A stretch of DNA of 59,442 nucleotides from Betaproteobacteria bacterium (GTDB lineage Bacteria > Pseudomonadota > Gammaproteobacteria > Burkholderiales > Rhodocyclaceae), in NCBI GenBank assembly GCA_016868295.1, contig VGHJ01000010.1, positions 1-59,442 of the forward strand, in the 5' to 3' direction. A model generated the notes under the pieces. That model was given only the letters and a program-made list of their open reading frames with translations. It was not told the origin of the DNA and made no database searches. Every line of letters starts with the position of its first letter. Positions within the stretch are counted from its first letter, which is position 1. The position numbers and the translations under genes were made by a program. Positions 55,972 to 59,442 of the stretch are shown piece after piece.

Positions 55972-57015
55972 TCAGCCCGCGAAGTTATCCTTGTTGGCGG
56001 CTTTGGTTCTGGCCTCCGCCGCCGAAACGACGTTGCGGCGGACAAGGTCGGCCAGGTTCTGGTCGAGCGTCTGCATGCCCACCGCCTGGCCGGTCTGGAT
56101 GGCCGAGTACATCTGCGCGATCTTCGCCTCGCGGATCAGGTTGCGGATGGCCGGCGTGCCGATCATGATCTCGTGCGCGGCGACGCGACCCTGGCCGTCC
56201 TTGGTCTTGAGCAGGGTTTGCGAGATGACCGCGCGCAGCGACTCGGACAACATGGCGCGCACCATCTCCTTTTCCGCCGCCGGAAACACGTCGATGACGC
56301 GGTCGATGGTTTTCGCCGCGGAACTCGTGTGCAGGGTGCCGAACACCAGGTGGCCGGTTTCCGCCGCCGTCAGCGCCAGGCGGATGGTTTCCAGGTCGCG
56401 CATCTCGCCCACCAGGATGACGTCGGGGTCCTCGCGCAGCGCGCTGCGCAGGGCATTGTTGAACGACAGGGTGTGCGGACCGACCTCGCGCTGGTTGATC
56501 AGGCACTTCTTCGCCTCGTGCACGAATTCGATCGGATCCTCGATGGTGAGGATATGGCCGTACTCGTTCTCGTTGATGTAGTTGACCATCGCCGCCAGCG
56601 TGGTGGACTTGCCCGAGCCGGTCGGTCCGGTGACCAGTACCACGCCGCGCGGATACTCCGAAATTTCCTGGAAGATCTTCGGGCAGTTGAGTTCCTCCAG
56701 GCTCAGCACCTTGGAGGGAATGGTGCGGAACACGGCGCCGGCGCCGCGGTGATGGACGAAGGCGTTGACGCGAAAGCGCGCCAGGTTGGGCACGGCGAAG
56801 GAAAAGTCGCACTCGAGATTTTCCTCGTAGTGCTTGCGCTGCCCGTCGTTCATGATGTCGTACACCATGCTGTGCACGTCCTTGTGCTCCATCGGCGGCA
56901 GGTTGATGCGCCGCACGTCGCCATGCACGCGGATCATGGGCGGCAGGCCGGCCGAAAGGTGCAGGTCGGAGGCCTTGTTCTTGACGGCGAAAGCGAGCAG
57001 TTCGGTAATGTCCAT
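55972..57015 (-). CDS. pilT: Type IV pilus retraction ATPase PilT
   Basis: 347 residues. MDITELLAFAVKNKASDLHLSAGLPP opens the protein; Walker A is GPTGSGKSTTLAAMVNYIN, the Asp box LVGEMRDLETIRLALTAAETGH, the His box TLHTSSAAKTIDRVIDVFP, and the C-terminal AIRNLIREAK motif required for retraction is present. It hydrolyses ATP at the pilus base to pull pili back, powering twitching and natural transformation. Divergent from yggS, as in many proteobacteria. Confidence 0.97.
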   Translation of the reverse strand: MDITELLAFAVKNKASDLHLSAGLPPMIRVHGDVRRINLPPMEHKDVHSMVYDIMNDGQRKHYEENLECDFSFAVPNLARFRVNAFVHHRGAGAVFRTIPSKVLSLEELNCPKIFQEISEYPRGVVLVTGPTGSGKSTTLAAMVNYINENEYGHILTIEDPIEFVHEAKKCLINQREVGPHTLSFNNALRSALREDPDVILVGEMRDLETIRLALTAAETGHLVFGTLHTSSAAKTIDRVIDVFPAAEKEMVRAMLSESLRAVISQTLLKTKDGQGRVAAHEIMIGTPAIRNLIREAKIAQMYSAIQTGQAVGMQTLDQNLADLVRRNVVSAAEARTKAANKDNFAG

Positions 57016-57060
57016 GTGCGGTTCCGTGGCGCCCAGATTGAAAATCGGGCGGTGGCGCGG

Positions 57061-57069
57061 TGATATACT
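57061..57069 (+). promoter_or_regulatory. Extended -10 promoter element before yggS
   Basis: TGATATACT fits the extended -10 form TGnTATACT, with a weak TTGAAA 20 bases further upstream (57038-57043). The yggS start is 23 bases downstream. Confidence 0.5.
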
Positions 57070-57091
57070 TGCCCAGATTTTTCAGGGCATT

Positions 57092-57775
57092 ATGACAACA
57101 ATTTCCGCCAACTTGCAAGCTGTCAGGGCGCGCATCGCCAAAGCGGCGCGAGAGGCGGGAAGGCAGCCGGAGGAAATCGCCCTGCTCGCCGTGAGCAAGA
57201 CCGTCTCGCCGGAGCGGATCCTCGATGCGACGACGGCCGGGCAGCGGGCCTTCGGCGAGAATTATGCGCAGGAGGGCGCGGCGAAGATCGCCGCGCTGGC
57301 GGATCTCGGTCTGGAATGGCATTTCATCGGGCCATTGCAAAGCAACAAGACCCGTCCGGTGGCCGAGCAGTTCGACTGGGTGCACAGCATCGAGCGGTTC
57401 AAGGTGGCCGAGCGCCTGGCGGCCGCGCGCGGCGCAGACCGGCCGCCCCTGCAAGTGTGCGTGCAGGTCAATGTCAGCGGAGAGGCGAGCAAGAGCGGAG
57501 TCAGTCCCCACGACACGGCGACCCTGGCGCGCGCCGTGGCCGCCCTGCCCCGGCTAAAGCTGCGCGGGCTGATGGCGATCCCGGAACCGACCGCCGATAT
57601 CGCCCTGGCGCGCCGCCGCTTCGCCACGCTGCGGGCGCTGCGCGACGGCCTGAACGCCGAGGGGCTCGGGCTGGACACCCTGTCGATGGGCATGTCGCAC
57701 GACCTGGAGGCGGCGATACTCGAAGGGGCGACGCTCGTACGCGTCGGCACGGCAATCTTCGGAGAGAGGCACTAG
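57092..57775 (+). CDS. yggS: PLP homeostasis protein
   Basis: 227-residue PLPBP/YggS-family protein. The PLP lysine is in LLAVSKTVSPERI near residue 36, then RAFGENYAQEGAAKI, EWHFIGPLQSNKTRPVAE, VNVSGEASKSG and the phosphate-binding LSMGMSHDLEAAI. It binds PLP without known catalysis and buffers the cofactor. It is followed two bases later by proC, a conserved pairing. A sense copy of the 24-base motif lies in it (57497-57520), encoding GVSPHDTATLA. Confidence 0.95.
   Translation: MTTISANLQAVRARIAKAAREAGRQPEEIALLAVSKTVSPERILDATTAGQRAFGENYAQEGAAKIAALADLGLEWHFIGPLQSNKTRPVAEQFDWVHSIERFKVAERLAAARGADRPPLQVCVQVNVSGEASKSGVSPHDTATLARAVAALPRLKLRGLMAIPEPTADIALARRRFATLRALRDGLNAEGLGLDTLSMGMSHDLEAAILEGATLVRVGTAIFGERH
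57497..57520 (+). repeat. Dispersed 24-base motif, copy 14 (two mismatches)
   Basis: GGAGTCAGTC, spacer CCCACGAC, ACGGCG. Sense within yggS, codon phase 1. Confidence 0.7.
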
Positions 57776-57777
57776 GC

Positions 57778-58590
57778 ATGAAGATCACGTTCCTGGGCGG
57801 CGGCAACATGGCCAACGCCCTCATCGGCGGACTGATCAGGCAGGGCTTCGATCCGGCCGGCATCAGGGTCGTCGAGCCCCAGGCGGAGAGTCGCGCGCGG
57901 CTGGCGGCCAGCTTCGGCGTCGCCTGCCTGGCCCAGGCGGACCGCGCGGCGCTCGTCTGCGATGTCATCGTGCTGGCCGTCAAGCCGCAGCAGATGCGCG
58001 AGGCGCTGGCACCTTTGGCCGGACACCTGGAGCGGCAGCTCGTCGTCAGCATCGCCGCCGGCACGCGCATGGCGGACATCGCGCGCTGGCTGGGCGGCTA
58101 TGCGAAGCTGGTACGTACCATGCCCAACACGCCGGCGCTGATCGGCGCCGGCATCACCGGCCTGTGCGCCGATCCATCGGTGGATGCCGGGGGGCGGGAC
58201 CAGGCGGAACGGATTCTCGGCGCCGTCGGCAAGACGCTGTGGATCGGGGATGAGCGCCTGATGGACGCCGTCACCGCCGTTTCCGGCAGCGGCCCGGCCT
58301 ACGTCTTCTATTTCATCGAGTCCCTGCGGGACGCCGCGCGAGAGCTCGGCTTCGACGAGGCGCAGGCACGCCTGCTGGCGATCGAGACCGTCGTCGGAGC
58401 CGCCGCGCTGGCCGCCGCCAGCAAGGAAGACGTGGCCGTGCTGCGGCAGCGCGTCACCTCGAAGGGCGGCACCACCGAGGCGGCGCTCAATTCATTGAAC
58501 GCCAACGACGTCAAGGCCGCCTTCGTTCGCGCCATTCGTGCCGCCAACGACAGGGGGAGCGAGCTCGGCGAGCGGCTCGGCAAGGATTGA
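57778..58590 (+). CDS. proC: Pyrroline-5-carboxylate reductase
   Basis: 270 residues. Start [20 protein letters not shown] is the NAD(P)H fold; [36 protein letters not shown] and [18 protein letters not shown] are the family motifs around the active site. It performs the last step of proline synthesis. The yggT gene follows almost directly. Confidence 0.97.
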   Translation: MKITFLGGGNMANALIGGLIRQGFDPAGIRVVEPQAESRARLAASFGVACLAQADRAALVCDVIVLAVKPQQMREALAPLAGHLERQLVVSIAAGTRMADIARWLGGYAKLVRTMPNTPALIGAGITGLCADPSVDAGGRDQAERILGAVGKTLWIGDERLMDAVTAVSGSGPAYVFYFIESLRDAARELGFDEAQARLLAIETVVGAAALAAASKEDVAVLRQRVTSKGGTTEAALNSLNANDVKAAFVRAIRAANDRGSELGERLGKD

Positions 58591-58592
58591 AC

Positions 58593-59168
58593 ATGCTGAC
58601 CAATCTCCTGCTCCTTATCCTCGAGGCCGTCAGCGGCTTCTTCGTCATCCTGCTGCTGATGCGCTTCACCATGCAGTGGCTGCGCGTTTCCTTTCGCAAC
58701 CAGCTCGGCCGCTTCGTCGTCGCCGTCACCGACTGGATCGTGCAGCCGGCGCGGCGCCTCATTCCCGGCGTGTTCGGGCTCGACCTGCCGAGCCTGCTCG
58801 CCGCGCTGCTCCTGCACTCCGCCTATCTGACGATCGCCTTCTGGCTCAAGCATTTCTCCTTCGGTGCCCATGCCGGCATCGCCATCCCGGTCATCCTGGC
58901 CATCGCGCTGCTCGAGCTGGTGCGTTTCTCGGCGTATCTGCTCTTCGGCATCGTCATCGTCTCCGCCGTGCTGTCCTGGGTGAATCCGCATGCGCCGCTG
59001 GCGCCGCTCTTCAACAGCCTGTCGCGCCCCTTCCTGCGGCCCTTCCAGCGGCTCGTGCCGCCGATCGCCAATGTCGACCTCTCGCCGCTCATGCTCCTGC
59101 TCGTCCTGCAGGTCTTCCTCATGCTGCTCGCCTGGCTGCGCGTGCTGCTGGTCCCCTTCATCGCATGA
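58593..59168 (+). CDS. yggT: YggT-family membrane protein
   Basis: 191 residues with two YggT modules, each a pair of hydrophobic segments and an amphipathic helix: [19 protein letters not shown] then PARRLIPG, and later [18 protein letters not shown] then [12 protein letters not shown]. The ATG at 58593 was preferred over a TTG two codons upstream that overlaps the proC stop. The role is unclear; homologues affect osmotic tolerance and membrane organisation. It overlaps yggU by four bases. Confidence 0.93.
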   Translation: MLTNLLLLILEAVSGFFVILLLMRFTMQWLRVSFRNQLGRFVVAVTDWIVQPARRLIPGVFGLDLPSLLAALLLHSAYLTIAFWLKHFSFGAHAGIAIPVILAIALLELVRFSAYLLFGIVIVSAVLSWVNPHAPLAPLFNSLSRPFLRPFQRLVPPIANVDLSPLMLLLVLQVFLMLLAWLRVLLVPFIA

Positions 59169-59315
59169 GCTGGTGCCGCCGGGAGGCCTCCGGCGAGGTC
59201 CTGCTCGACCTGCACGTCCAGCCCGGCGCCCGGCAGACGGAAATCGCCGGCCTGCACGGCGCCGCCCTGAAAGTCAGGCTGGCCGCCCCGCCGGTCGACG
59301 GCAGGGCCAACGAAT
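59165..59315 (+). pseudogene. yggU: YggU (DUF167) interrupted by an insertion sequence
   Basis: The first 50 residues follow the family: [20 protein letters not shown], then [17 protein letters not shown]. Homologues continue with a helix (ALIxFLA...), but here the codon after GRANE is replaced by sequence that starts GTAAGCGC and looks like an insertion-sequence end. The frame stays open to the window edge with unrelated residues. The ATG overlaps the yggT stop (ATGA). The missing half should lie beyond the element. Confidence 0.85.
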
Positions 59316-59442
59316 GTAAGCGCTCTATTGACGGCGTCTGGCACTGTGGTCGGCGGTTGTGGATGATGGTGTCCACGTACATCAACGTGGACACCTATGA
59401 CAGAGAGCGCGACGGAGTTGGCCAGGCCCTTGGTTGTGGGCC
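59316..59442 (+). mobile_element. Left end of an IS66-like insertion sequence
   Basis: The sequence from GTAAGCGCTC has the GTAAGCG-type terminus I associate with the IS66 family, in the middle of yggU, and its composition differs from the host. An 11-base inverted repeat follows (59368-59395), then an ATG at 59397 that opens a frame starting [15 protein letters not shown], possibly the first small tnp gene. Only 127 bases are in the window, so the family call rests on the terminus and needs the rest of the element. Confidence 0.6.
59368..59395 (+). repeat. Perfect 11-base inverted repeat before the tnp start
   Basis: GGTGTCCACGT, six bases, ACGTGGACACC, ending one base before the ATG at 59397. 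As RNA it would form a hairpin at the ribosome entry site. Such hairpins can hide the start from transcripts reading in from outside. Confidence 0.7.

Noticed and set aside
59270-59293. AAAGTCAGGC ... CCGCCG in yggU as a motif copy
   Set aside because: Three mismatches at fixed bases, and the residues are the family's normal KVRLAAPP.

Overview
The window looks like a chromosomal stretch from a GC-rich betaproteobacterium, probably near the Rhodocyclales. This is inference from gene content, codon use, the zapB-zapA-6S RNA order and the pilT/pilU type; no 16S or tRNA gene is present to confirm it. It is densely coded, with many start/stop overlaps of 1-4 bases. It ends inside an insertion sequence that has landed in yggU.

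Layout. (1) 1-16.1 kb is a vitamin B12 island: cobU (partial), cobQ, btuF, cobD, cbiB, bluB, cobB, cobO, a btuB-btuF chimera, a second btuF, btuD, btuC and an intact btuB. Two cobalamin riboswitches sit upstream of the two btuB genes. An RlmN-like radical SAM enzyme and an M48 lipoprotein protease are embedded in it. (2) 16.2-18.9 kb holds zapB-like, zapA, 6S RNA, an EVE-domain protein, a TauE/SafE permease and the remains of an ECF sigma/anti-sigma pair. (3) 18.9-25.4 kb is a malonate catabolism operon: matR, malonyl-CoA decarboxylase, a three-part TRAP transporter and malonyl-CoA synthetase. (4) 25.4-33.7 kb has a crotonase-family protein and a second GntR regulator, divergent from mcm-meaB-pccB-pccA (propionyl-CoA to succinyl-CoA, B12-dependent). 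(5) 33.8-42.9 kb is mixed: a class V aminotransferase with a VOC protein, a lipoprotein, an epimerase-like VOC protein, pyrF, lgt, ilvD, a DUF255 protein and cytochrome c. (6) 43-50 kb has a broken IS1595-type transposase, then livKHMGF, a DUF59 protein and a membrane protein. (7) 50-59.4 kb has an EAL/HDOD protein, a ferredoxin reductase, an SDR, hemJ, an RlmL-like methyltransferase, pilU, pilT, yggS, proC, yggT and yggU cut by an IS66-like end.

The genes connect: the B12 made or imported by the first region is the cofactor of methylmalonyl-CoA mutase in the fourth, and the malonate and propionate modules both feed acyl-CoA pools.

The most unusual signal is not a gene. A 24-base bipartite DNA motif (AAAGTCAGTC, an 8-base spacer whose fifth base is always C, then ACGGCG) occurs at least 14 times, eight of them exact at all 16 fixed bases. 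It lies on both strands, in several reading frames, and in two intergenic gaps. It behaves like a genome-wide DNA signal, for example a DNA uptake sequence, and I do not recognise it. A second theme is in-frame internal deletion: bluB lacks its usual FMN-loop segment, btuB is fused to the back half of a btuF, and the transposase lacks its zinc ribbon.
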